Source: Neckera pumila
Taxonomy: Eukaryota; Streptophyta; Bryopsida; Hypnales; Neckeraceae
Length of the DNA stretch: 64,000 nt
Assembly (NCBI GenBank): GCA_963969595.1
Contig: OZ018414.1
Coordinates: 16,475,660 to 16,539,659 of the forward strand
Direction: 5' to 3'
Positions 23,610-34,658 of the stretch are shown in pieces (the stretch's first letter is position 1; each line of letters opens with the position of its first letter). The translations under genes and the position numbers were made by a program. The notes under the pieces are model-generated. The model worked only from the letters and a program-made list of their open reading frames with translations, did not search any database and was not told the DNA's origin.

Positions 23610-26600
23610 CTACCGACACACTCTCGCATCTCTGTAAACCAACCCCGAAGTACAAACACTATACTTCGTCCCTTCGGCACAATGCTCATCCCTGCTGCAC
23701 TTACATTTCCCTTCCACCGCGCACCCCTTACCATCACTCCCCGGCGAGCCCCCGATCCCAAGGATCGCATCCGACCATTCACTAGAAAATAGCCCCTCCG
23801 GATCAAACCTCTCCTTCACCGCCAGAAACTCCCCCAGCTTCGGGTACTTCCGCCAAACCCCCTCAAACGCCACATTCCTGTTCTTCCCCCAATGCGGCCT
23901 GCCGCCATACTTATCAAACACCAACTGCTCAATCTCCTGAAACACGTTCATGTCGAGTCGCGCCTTCCCCGCTTCGTCGTCGCTCTTCGTGCGTGACCAC
24001 GCGAAGTCCACCATGACGGCGTCGTCCTCTTGGGCAGTTCCCATGTAGGCCTGCGTTTGCTTTGTGAACCGGAAGAGAAACCCCGTGTAGAGGTCCAAGT
24101 CGCAGAGAGAGCCATTGGGGGCTCGCATTCGAAGAGCCTTGATGTCGTCGATGAAGGCGTCGATCTGGCGGAGAGGAATGGCCCCACCGCCATCGAAGTA
24201 GACAAGGGCGTTGATGCGAGGGTCCCAGGAGCAGGCGACGTCGGCAGTCGGGTCGCGTTGGCAGCCGCCGGCGTTTTGGATGACGTTCTGAAAGCCGATC
24301 ACGGGGAATTGCGAGAGGGGATTGGGGGATGGCAGGATGGCGGAAGTATTGTCCTTCTTGTAGCCGTAGGAAATGGATTGCTGGTAATTGACTTGCGCGA
24401 GGACTTGGGCGCATTTGCAATCACGGCAACTAGAGTGGTCCGCAATTTCCTCTGCAGGTTGTGAAGATCAACACTACTAGTTAGTTTCCATCAAGTCGGG
24501 AGACGAGTCCCAAACATTCATGGCGTTCGAAGCTCATGTCAGTCAAAACACTAGCAATTCGGCACTGTGATTTCATGCAACTACAGTCAGTTTTGTTTTT
24601 GTTTTCTTTTGAAACAATACAGTCAGGTTTTGGAAAAAGAAAGGAAACAAGACTACGGGATTTGACCTTTGTAGTGAGAGACTCTCCATTTTGAACCCCG
24701 AGCAATTCGTTAGGTGGTAAGAACATCTACAGCAGAAATAAACTATACATTGTGATGTAGATGGATCAACATTGCAACTAAGTTTGGTAGCTAGCACGCG
24801 CTTTGTAGGAGAAGGAATTCAGTACTTCAAAGGGACTTATACGATGCTATCCGAGTAGAGAATGGGGGTATGGGAAATTTCGTTAAAATGGCGGTATTCC
24901 ATACGTCATTTTTCCTTTCCCTTCCTTCTTTCGCTCCAAAAGTCTGGTATAGATTTCAGAACGCACGGTCTAAACGTAAAAGTGCCAAGTTTGTGGAATA
25001 CCGCCATTTTCACAAAATAATTTTGGTTGAGTCAACACTGGTACTTTCCATCAAAACGGACTCCGAATCCCAAAGATGGAGCTCGATCTCAGATCAATAC
25101 CAAATAAAAGTGGCCATCAATAGACTGCCAAAGCGCTCACTGTGATCGAATTCTTGCAACTACAGTACGACTTTCTAGTGTAAGAATTTTTCATTTATGA
25201 GCCCCAATAGAATCTCATCCTAGAAATAGTACTACTCCCTGCATAGAGTTTGATCATTGCAATTGAAAATGGGCTTCTGAAACTCAAAGTCTGACACTCT
25301 ACTGTGAGGAAAATCGACGAAATTGTTGAACTTGTCGTCGATTAACTCGAAGCTTCGTTCCGATTCCAGAACCCACGGCGTCTTTCTTAAAACACCATGT
25401 TGCAAGCCGCCAAAATTGGGCCGTTTCATTACGTGGCATAAGAGATGAAATCTGAGAAATCGTACATTCAGGGGTTCAATTAATTTAATTCAAACTGTGC
25501 AAATTCTAACAACAAAATTTGCCACAAATTACATGAGCTAGGTTTCGACCTTACCGTTCGTTCTTGACTGCTCCAACTCCGACTCCAGCGTCGACGTCAA
25601 ACCCACATAATCATTCCTTCCACCCCCAGTCACGTCAACCGCGACCCGTTCATCCTGCTTATACACCACTTCCCTCAGCCCCGGATACCAAATCACTTCC
25701 GCATACTGAAACCTCTTCGCAACCTCCCTTATCTTCTCCCCCGAGAATCCCTCGTCCCCCTCCACTCTCACCATCTCCACTTTCCGTTTAAACATCGGCT
25801 CCGCTTGCAACGTCACGGTCGAAATCACCCCCAGCACACCAAGATGCACCTTCACCGCGTTCAAATCCGGATCCAGGGAGGTGATTCCTCTCGCTTGAGC
25901 GTATCCTTGGGAAGCATTCCCAGGCGTGACGATCCGCATCCCAATTACATACTCGTGCACTGCGCCGCCTTTGCCCCAGAGCGAGCTCCCGTGCACGCTG
26001 TTGGCGAGGGAGCCGCCGAGCGTGACGCCGTCGAAGAAGGGGGAGACGTTGATGGCGAGATTGGCTTGCGCGGCCTGGTCGAGTAGTGTCCGCCAGGTGA
26101 TGCCGCTCTGGACGGTTATTGTGCTGAGTTTTGCGTCGATGTGGAGGATGCGATTGTAGTTTTTGGAGCTTATGAGCAAGCCGGAGGAGGAGCCTGGGCA
26201 GGCGAGTTTGGGGATGCTGTGGGAGTAGTGGGTGGAGACTTTGATTTTTTGGTGGGCTCGGGTGGCAGTCGCGACGGCGGAGATGATCTCGGCTTCTGTC
26301 TGTGGGTACACCACCTTCGCTGCCTGTGTGTGTACATCCCATCACCATCAGATCGTACTGGGGCTTTTATGAGGAGCCATATGAAGCACTAGTATTCTTT
26401 AACGACTCTTTCTGAATATTCAAAGTTGTCACTCACCTCAAAGGATCTCAACAGGGCATACAACTTCTATGCATATCTTCAAAGTTTGTCACATTGTGTA
26501 CGACACGACTTTCACAAGATGTGTCTGGGACAAGGTGTCAGGGATTCATCTAAAAACTTGCGTTGGCGGCCTGTGATTCGAGACTCGTCCACAAACATGA

Positions 26601-27356
26601 TAATAGCTTAAGTTTGATCAAGTGCTTGTGAGAACTCAACCTTTCAGATATACGAAGCATTAAGAAAAACTCAAAATCTAACTAGCTTTCAGAGACAGCA
26701 TACGTGGTGCTCAGTGGGAGTTCATGCACCTCAAAAACCTCTGTGCGTAGATTCTTTTCACAAAGTCGGATGTTAAAGCATGTGCTGAAGAATTTTACAT
26801 ACTAGATCAACAATGAAGACTCATCTTCAAAACTATTCCAGAGTAGCTGGGATTTCGAAGTACCACTCACTTCTGCTTGCTCCTTATCATAGGGAGAACG
26901 GGGAGGTGTTACCCTCCCCGGTATTTAATTCCACAGTGAAGCTTCACCCTCCCTTGACTTTCTTTAAAATAAAGAAAGTCAAGGGAGGGTGAAGCTTCAC
27001 TGTGGAATTAAATACCGGGGAGGGTAACGCCTCCCCGTTCTTCCTGTGTATATGGATCCTCTCATTCCAACATTTGAAGCACTCAATGTCAGGCGTTATT
27101 TACATCGTACACTACTCTGTAACTCACTCATAGCGATTGACATACTGATCAGTTCAGAGATTTCAAGCATTCAAACAGTTACAACCTTGCAAGGAATTCT
27201 GTCGTTCCAGAGCATGTAAGCATTGTTGAGAGTGCACCCAGAGGCGTCGCATTGCTCCGGCGCGTCGGGAAGGACGGCGTTCACCGGAGCCACTGTCATC
27301 AGAAAGCTGCATACCACCATCGCCCACACGAATCGCCAGCTCGCTCCACCAGCCAT
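23610..27356 (-). CDS. L-gulonolactone oxidase-like flavoprotein, 593 aa (complete)
   Basis: Exons 27356-27186, 26323-25555 and 24451-23610 (171+769+842 bases) join in one frame; junctions are AAG|GTTGTA, CAG|GCA, G|GTAAGG and CAG|AGG. The start MAGGASWRFVW was chosen because a signal peptide follows (cleavage near VNA, residue about 27) and the paralogue at 5567 starts identically; 28 upstream in-frame codons are likely UTR. Residues about 58-300 form the FAD-binding domain of the vanillyl-alcohol oxidase family (YSHSIPKLACPG, HGSSLWGKGG at about 168). The C-terminal half is the ALO-type domain with HWGKNRN at about 500-506 and GLFSSEWSDAILG. A Cys-rich tail follows (GCAVEGKCKCSRDEHC). From memory it is close to Arabidopsis GulLO proteins, which oxidise L-gulono-1,4-lactone to ascorbate; substrate here is inferred. 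The signal peptide suggests a secreted or cell-wall enzyme. Introns 1 and 2 each contain a foldback/MITE insertion. Confidence 0.92.
24874..25018. mobile_element. MITE (AATGGCGG family) in oxidase intron 2
   Basis: AAATTTCGTTAAAATGGCGG at the left and CCGCCATTTTCACAAAAT at the right, with GGTATTCCA and TGGAATACC continuing inward, give inverted termini of about 27 bases. About 145 bp in total with no coding content. Confidence 0.75.
26891..27045. repeat. Near-perfect 155-bp foldback in oxidase intron 1
   Basis: Two arms of about 75 bases are almost exactly complementary (for example GTGAAGCTTCACCCTCCC against GGGAGGGTGAAGCTTCAC), meeting at TTTCTTTAAAATAAAGAAA. Only a couple of mismatches are visible near the tips (GAGGTGTTACC versus GAGGCGTTACC). 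The paralogous intron of the truncated copy lacks it, so it was inserted or arose after the duplication. No clear target duplication. Confidence 0.92.
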
Positions 27357-28260
27357 CGCTGCCTCAGCTACCTCTGAATTACAATCATTCCTCAATCCAC
27401 GTAGATCAGCAGAGTTTTCAGGAATCCTCACTCTCAACAAAAAGAAGATCCAGGAGTCTCAGGCCCCAGTTCTAAGAAACAGTGAGGATTGCATGTGCAA
27501 ATACATGGATGTGTGAAATTGAAGTAATACATACATAAGCTTTGGGAGATAGATCAACTGTAGCTTTTGAGTACGTTGCCGAAGAGCTCGGAGGCTAGCT
27601 TGACGTCAAGAGGATTTCAGCTCACTTCTGACACCGAGATATTTAGTGAGAGACGAATCAGTGGATGTGTCGTGAAACAGAACTGAAAGCATCACGTCGC
27701 GTCACGTGACGTCGCGTCACGTCACGTACGTACGTACCTCAGTCATAAAGCCGCAGACATTTCTAATACTCCGTATTATTTTAAAAAACTACTCCTGGAC
27801 AGTGGACATGCACCTGCAAGAGACAAAAACATCAGATAATTTATATTGAACAAGGTGGCGTATGTAACTTCACTTCCCAATCGTGCAACGAGCGTGCGGT
27901 CCAAACTTTCTTGCCTTCGATCGAGCATCTCTACTCGCAGCGGGGCCCCGGCGCGTCAGGACCGGCAGTTTGCTGTGGGGTAACCTTCAAGCCCTCTGGA
28001 AGCGACGAGTGAGTTACAAGGCGTAACCAGCTCTGTCCCCGGATGAAAAGTCATGTAACTGTTTCCTTAGTGGATGAATATCATGATGCTCGTGTATGAG
28101 ACTCGGTCGAGCAGACAGATGCACAAAAAGAGCTGGTTACACTGGGACCCAAACCCGTGTGGCTTCTCTGTCTGCGCTCCTCTGCGGCGCGGGCATGAGA
28201 AGAGCCCCGTCGTGTCCTTTTGTTGTCAAGATCTCTTGTCAAAATCATGCGCCAAAAATC
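27357..28260. promoter_or_regulatory. Divergent promoter region between the oxidase gene and the plastid-type pseudogene
   Basis: About 900 bases separate the two ATGs, which point away from each other. The first 240 bases are homologous to 5568-5880 upstream of the truncated oxidase copy. It contains the ACGT cluster at 27693-27737, the segment 27810-27917 that recurs inverted at 6841, and inverted AACCAGCTCT/AGAGCTGGTT sites near 28027 and 28127. Confidence 0.5.
27693..27737. promoter_or_regulatory. Palindromic G-box/ACGT cluster
   Basis: Contains CACGTG (27703-27708) inside GCGTCACGTGACGTCGCG, then two further CACGT cores and ACGTACGTACGT. Plant bZIP and bHLH factors bind such ACGT cores, so this is a plausible regulatory module of the divergent promoter. 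Function is inferred from sequence only. Confidence 0.55.
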
Positions 28261-31200
28261 ATGGCCGCAATGGTTGTGTGCTCGCTTTCACCTGCGAGCA
28301 GCATGAGCTTCGCCATCGCTGGAGAGAAATCACCGCAGGGAGGTCGGAGAGAACTTTCTTTTGGCCATGGCCGATGGAGACGGCGTTCGGGGATGCACAC
28401 GTGGGCATGCGAGTCGGAAGAAGATGATGAGAGGAAGGAGGTCTTTAGTAATCCTCTGGATTTTGCAGGGGAGTTTCGGAAAGCTTCAGAAAGTGACGAG
28501 TCGAAGGTACGGCGTGATGCGGCTAATGTATATTTCATGTTTTGTATATGGGTTTTGAGTAGGTCGTAGAAGGACTTTCTGTTCTGCAATTTGATTGTTT
28601 ACCTACAGATACATACAAGGATTCCAGTGATTCTCCCTCCGTCCCGAAATTAGGGTTCGCAGCGCAGTTTCGTTGGAAACATTTGATACCAATTTCGTTG
28701 ATCTTGTTATGAAGAGCATAAATTCAAAAGGTTCCAAAATATATACCACCAGAATCAATGAAGAGCATTGCATGTGTTCATTGCAACCTGACTAAAACAG
28801 ATAGGACACTTATGTCGGGATGGAGGGACTGCGAAGTTTGGCCCATTTCGATTAGTATTTTCCAGTCGTATTGGTCTTTATATCACCTTGAATGTATGGT
28901 TTTATGGCTCTCGTGAAAGTTCATATGTGTTGGATGAGTTGCTTGGGATTAGGGTTGCGATGGAGAAAGTGACAGGCTTGAGTTCTTGCTAGTGATGTCC
29001 ATTTTACTCGACAGGCGGTGTTGAAAGATTTGGCTGAAGCTACTGTACAAAGTGTGTCTCAGAGAAGAGAAGAGAGCTGGATGAGTTGAATCGTCGGGAG
29101 AAGAAAGCAGAGGAGTTGCAGTCATTCCTTCAGCGCTTGGATGATGATCAAGAAGTCGCCGATGGTGCGGTAAGGTTCATTAATTTCAATTATACAGGAG
29201 CCTGTTGCACTGCAACAACACCATATAGGTTTCATAGAGAAGATGTTTGGATGTCTGGAGGGTTTGGCAAGAACAAATTCTTGTATGAAAAATTTGTATG
29301 CTGAGAACACGACAGATGAAAATTGTGATACAGTTTGCACTAGTTCTTAGTCTCATGAAACATGAGGAACATCGTGAATTGATGTTACCCATTGATGAAT
29401 TCCATTTTTGAAGCTTTGAACCATATATTGGTTACTTGTTGATTGCCATCTATTCTTTGAGTGACTAAGCATTGAAAAGCTTCTTGATGGTGTACACAAT
29501 TTGACAAGAAGTCAATTTACTTTGTGTCATGCTATTTTGGTGTTACTTTGAATCGCACATGACACTAAATAGAGTAAATAGTGAAGGGAGTGAGTAAATA
29601 GTGGACCTCATTGAGGCAGTTTGGATACTTGCTACCTCATACATGTCATGAGAATGTCCATGAATACAATTAAAATCTTAAGCTTGTTATCTCAACCCTA
29701 GTTGCACATAATTTTGGTTTGGATTTCATCCTTGTACAACCTAAAGTGTGTTTTAGTAATATGATAAAGATCTAGTTGCACTCTATTGCTGAAATCGCTC
29801 AAGTGCACATACTATCAAAGCTTTCATGATTATTTATAGGGAATCAACTATCATTCAATAAAGAGGATCGTATTTTGAATGTGTTCATCCAATGTTTAGG
29901 TTCTATTCAGTGTACATCTTTGAAGGTTTCAGAGATAGAAGAGGAGGTTTTGAAGGTTGAAGCTAAGGTGAGGATAGCTGAGCTTGCCTTTATCATGGCT
30001 TGTGTTGGTAAGAGTGCCACTAAGCTCTCTGGCAAATGGGAGGCATTAGATTTTTCCAAAGATGCCGAGCATATTGAGTTTGGTGAGGTGTGGTATTTGG
30101 CATTGAATATGATATGAATCTTGATTCACATGTGCCTGTAAGCAAACATATTTATGAACTAGGTAATGTTATAAGGAAATGGTCACTAAAAATTATTCAT
30201 AAGTTGAGCATCAATTAGGTTCATTTGTAGATAATGTTAATTGGGCCTTTAATTGCCATTACTAACAATTTGTCAATGTGAATGGCATTTTAAACTTGCA
30301 ATCAATTATGACCTAAATTTTGATCCTTCTAAATTTGTTTTTGATATCTAATGAGCAAAATGCAAATGTAGCATCATATTACATTTGTCATATTCTCCAA
30401 TACTCTAAACAATCAATTTTAAGTATGCTAGGAGATCGTGGTACTTGAGGTTTTTAGACTTCAAATTCTAGCATTGCACTTTGACCCTTGGGTGAGTTGT
30501 GCATTTGAATCTCAGTGCTTACATATCTTCTAAATCAAATTTTAGTGAATCGAAGGTACAATTAAGAATGGCTAGCATAATAGGTTCTAATGTTCCTCTC
30601 TACCATAAGCTACAAAATCCTACATTGTATTCTTCTAACACTTGAGTGAATTTGTCTGTCTCTTTTGAGAGTATATTAATTATGATCAACTTTCAAGAGA
30701 AATCAAGGAGGCTTGGTACCATTTATACTCCACAACTGCCATGGAGTAATGACAGTTTTGGCAGTGTCCCTACTTGATTGACATATTCATAAAGAGCCTG
30801 GAGTTTTGACAGCTTCTCTAGAAAATTTCATGTTTGCAAGGTGCAGTGGGTTGATAGGTTAACATTTGTGATGCAAGCAGCAATTGTCTCTGGAATTGCT
30901 GGCACTTTTGCTAGTCTCCCTTTCACAATTTTTGTTAATGGAGGCTTGAGTTTGGGGGCTCTTTTAAGCCAAGCCGGCATTTTAGTCAGCTATGCCTTGT
31001 TTTATGTGACGTACCGATATGCCATTCGTCAAGACCTAGGAAATTTGCAACTGAAATCTGGAGTCGCCACTATGTTTGGCTTAGTTAGAGGTGAGAGAAT
31101 GGTCCCCATCTCCCTTTTAAGAAATTCCAGTCATTTGGGGCTCAAGACTCTCCGAGCAAAATCCCTGTAGAACTTTGGTTTTGCATCATGACACTTGTCC

Positions 31201-31582
31201 TTCGTTACAAATAAGTGTAACGAAGGATTGAAAGACTCTAAACCTAAACAAGTTTGACTTCGATACCTGGATAGTGGACTTCTTGGAGTGAATAGAAGTC
31301 TAGAAACCAAATCTGCAACGTTTTCTTCTTGTGATAGAGTTGATTATTCGAGAATGTTGAACAAGATCATTGCTGGTGCTCAGTCTAAATCTGCTTACGA
31401 TGTTTGCACAAGTGCCGGATATGCTTCACAAGCTCTTTCTGAGTTTCCGATAACAGGCATCGATGGTATCCTAAAGGCAAGCCTGGTTACTGGAGAGAGT
31501 ATGCTCATCTTCCTAACTGCAGCTAGCAGTAACATTAGATTATTGTCTACTTGGTGCTTTTCCCTTAAAGAAACAACCATAG
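28261..31582 (+). pseudogene. Plastid-type coiled-coil membrane protein, decayed paralogue
   Basis: All five exon equivalents of the gene at 14542 are present: 28261-28506, 29015-29169, 29926-30087, about 30877-31090 and about 31397-31582. Exon 1 is open (MAAMVVCSLSPASSMSF). Exon 2 carries a 5-base insertion (TGTAC after GCTAC) that shifts the frame to a TGA 25 codons in. The exon 4 acceptor ATGCAG is changed to ATGCAA, the exon 5 acceptor CACAGG to CACAAG, and exon 5 has an indel where the functional copy has AAVALDYCL. Several independent lesions make loss of function likely. It could still be transcribed, as its promoter side next to the intact oxidase gene looks preserved. Confidence 0.85.
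28636..28826. mobile_element. Stowaway-type MITE, unit 3 copy
   Basis: CTCCCTCCGTCCCGAAATTA at the left and GTCGGGATGGAGGGA at the right, in the same intron position as the element at 14922-15104. The ends are more decayed than in unit 2. Confidence 0.65.
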
Positions 31583-32302
31583 TTACTACCATATCAATCT
31601 TGGCGCATTCAATAATGAGGGAACAGGTGCTCACAAAGTATTTTCCATTTTTGCTTCTCATTCAAAACTGCAAAGTCTTCCATTTCTAGAACGTTTCCTT
31701 CATTTCTTCATGCATATGAGCTTGGGGATTGACTCGAATTTGGTATCAAATCGAAAGAAGTCGAGGTTTCCTGGAAGTCACGGGGATTGTTTTTTAAATA
31801 TAGAAATAAGGTAGAAGCACCTAAATGTGACAGATCTGCAGATCTTGAGGGTAGCTACAGAAAAAAATGATGTGCACTTGTTGGGAAATGGTTTAGGAAA
31901 CCAACAAAGCTATTTTCATATTTTTTTGAGCTTGTATGAATATGATATGAATTTTTGAAAACTATTGCATAGATGCACCTACTTTAGACAGGAGATTAAT
32001 GCAAAAGTGGGCACAAGAACACCCAAAAGCAATAGACCGTAAGCTAGTATCATGCTTGATTTATTGGCTAAAGCATTACCCGACCCCATAATTGTAACAC
32101 ATTTATATAAACTCACATGTCAACTTTAGGGCTTTAGGTCCACTTGCACCTCGCATTAGGGCTTTTTCTAGGTGTCGCAAAACGATTGCTATTAATTTTG
32201 GATACTCCTATTGTAGTCATTGGCAACTCATGCAACTGCAATAAAGCATTTTCAAACTTTGTCTCTAAGAAATAATGTCCATATTAGGCTCTACCAAAAT
32301 TC
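31583..32302. other. Unit 3 downstream flank
   Basis: Homologous to 17766-17975 up to about 31790. Then about 420 bases have no counterpart in unit 2, and homology to 18120-18270 resumes near 32215. No gene is seen in the extra segment. Confidence 0.6.
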
Positions 32303-33205
32303 TTAACCCCTTAAATTTTAAAGAATCCACTTTGTTCTTTTGGAGAATTTGTGTAGACTCTTCTGACTTCAATTTCTAAAAAATTTGTATAAAACTAATA
32401 GAATAGGCCCTAATCATGATGCTCTACATGTGAAGTTCAATTCCTTTCATTTCAATAAATATTGCCAAAGTTATAAGGACATCTGTGATTTCAATGTCAA
32501 AGTAGGTAGCTAAAAAGATATATGTTTATAAAATTATTATTATTTTAATTGGATTGACTAATACGTGAACCAAAAAAATATACCATCCTATTTTGACTAA
32601 TGAAAGTTCTGAAGACTTTTATTTTATGGGTAATGAAAGAATAGACATAATTTTATTTTATAAATTGTTTTTTGAATTCAATGAGTGGAATTTTCAAGTA
32701 AGTAAAAAAAATTGGATTTGTGTTACTTACTTGAATATTTTTCACCATTGGGATTGACATATCTTAATTTCATTCCAAAGTTATTAGTGATTCAGGCTTC
32801 TTTTTCATCATACACCACCTTCCATTTAGTAATTTATTTTAAAATAAATCAAATTGTTTCTCTTCAAATTTTTTTCATGTATTTTCAACCCAATTTCCAA
32901 CATGCAAACTAAAATGCACAAATAATGGGACACATGGGGTTTTTTTTAAATGTTGAAAGACAAACTTCACCTCTGATAAGGACTAAAAAAAAATTAGTTT
33001 TTGAAGTTCAAGCATTATAAACTTGATATCACTAAAGGTTTGCTCTATAGAATTTTGGAAAGATACATTAAAAAAAAAATTTAATTATCGTACAGTTGGA
33101 TTCATAATAGAATACAAATGATGAAGATTTCATCCTTGCTCTGCCAAAGAGTATTTTGAAGCGTATTCAGTTTGGCCTCTAAACATCAAGAACTTTAGGA
33201 ATTAA
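32303..33205 (+). mobile_element. TTAA-flanked TIR element (unit 3, fuller copy)
   Basis: Left TTAACCCCTTAAATTTTAAA, right CAAGAACTTTAGGAATTAA. Length 903 bp. Its first 100 bases are shared with 18194-18290, which places the insertion before the unit 2/unit 3 duplication. Confidence 0.6.
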
Positions 33206-34658
33206 ATGTAACTCTATTCAATTGAATATAACTAAATTACAGAATACTTTGTAACTTCATCTCATGATTTATTTCTAGAAACTAGGGAAGCACAACTCTA
33301 ATTTCATCAAATGGCATACATCAATAGATTCTATATAAGTAAAATAATGAACTAAAACACTTGAAATCAATCAAGTATTGTCAAGAATTTTCAAACACTT
33401 AGGGTTTCTTCTATCATTTCATAGATTTTTCTACAAAATGAGAATTGTGGAATATTCATCATAAATGCATTTCTATTCATCACAAGACATCCTATCAATA
33501 TTGGTTAATCTTAAATCTAGAAAGCTATAGAAGACTAATAGTATCTGATGAATGATTTTCAAGGAACTATATAAACAAAGAGTGCACCTATTTATCTTAG
33601 AAAGTGATATTTTTTTGTTGACTATGTACGTGATAGGGCTAAATATGGACGTCCTTTTACAGTTAAATAGCACTATCAATTGTCATCCTTGGTTATAAGA
33701 ACATCAAGCATGTTGATGTAGAATATTCGACCAAAGTTTAAAATAGAGGAAAAATCTTCTGAGAGTTTTTGGTGACAGACCAAACACATTGTCCCTTATG
33801 TGTGTGCTTGTTCCATGTCACCTGTCCTTATGAATCCAACTTATGTTGGCCAACTAATCACCATGCCATCTACCAATGTTGATTATGTTGGTGAAATTTT
33901 AGGGAATATTTTTTTATAAACTCCTGTCTTTTATAAAAAAGACATCAAATAGTGCATCAAATAGTGATTGATAATCATTAAAACATAGTTGAAATCATCA
34001 AATAGAACGAACATATACATGAAAAATGTTATTTCATCTAGAAACGGCTACAAGATAAAAATTGTCATCACTACTCTTAAAAAACAATTGAAAGGCGTAA
34101 CACAGGAACATTACTTCCCAACCTCTGCTCACTTCCCATTCCATTTTCATGTTCTATTAATCCTCATTTTGGTTCCATGAACGCGCGACAGTTGTTGCGG
34201 AGCTCAGTTGCAAAAGCAGGACTGAATTTGCAAGTAAATAAGAATGCAAAGCCAGAATCAATCTTGGGGTTCACAATGTCTAACTTACAGTAATGAATTT
34301 ACTTGTCACACTGAGGTGGATCTCCTCGGAACCGTGTACAGTTTGGCAATTGCAAGCCGAAAAAAGAGTCCACAACGTCATAGCATTGTACAGTACTGTA
34401 CAAACCTCGAGGGGAAAAAACCTTTCAGCAAATTCAAACTCCTTCTCCAACTTCCTCCATTCGCCATTAAATCTATGAGCCACTCCACATCCTAACTATA
34501 ATTTTCATGTCAATGTATGCATTCCACTAATTATACAAGTACAATCCCCATTTCGGTTCCACGAATGTGTAAAAGCTCTTGGACAAGCAGGAATGAATGT
34601 CCAAATAAGAAAGCCAATTAAGGTTATGACCGGTAGCGCATGGATGTTCACGCCAAGG
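33206..34658. other. AT-rich intergenic DNA, no gene seen
   Basis: No recognisable exon. Between 34150 and 34630 two related stretches occur (CATTTTGGTTCCATGAACG... at about 34167 and CATTTCGGTTCCACGAATG at about 34549, each followed by GCAGGA.TGAAT), a diverged direct duplication of about 100 bases. Confidence 0.5.

Noticed and set aside
28096..28260. Upstream in-frame start extending the plastid-type pseudogene by 55 codons
   Set aside because: The extension is not conserved in the intact copy at 14542, where only 13 upstream codons are open.
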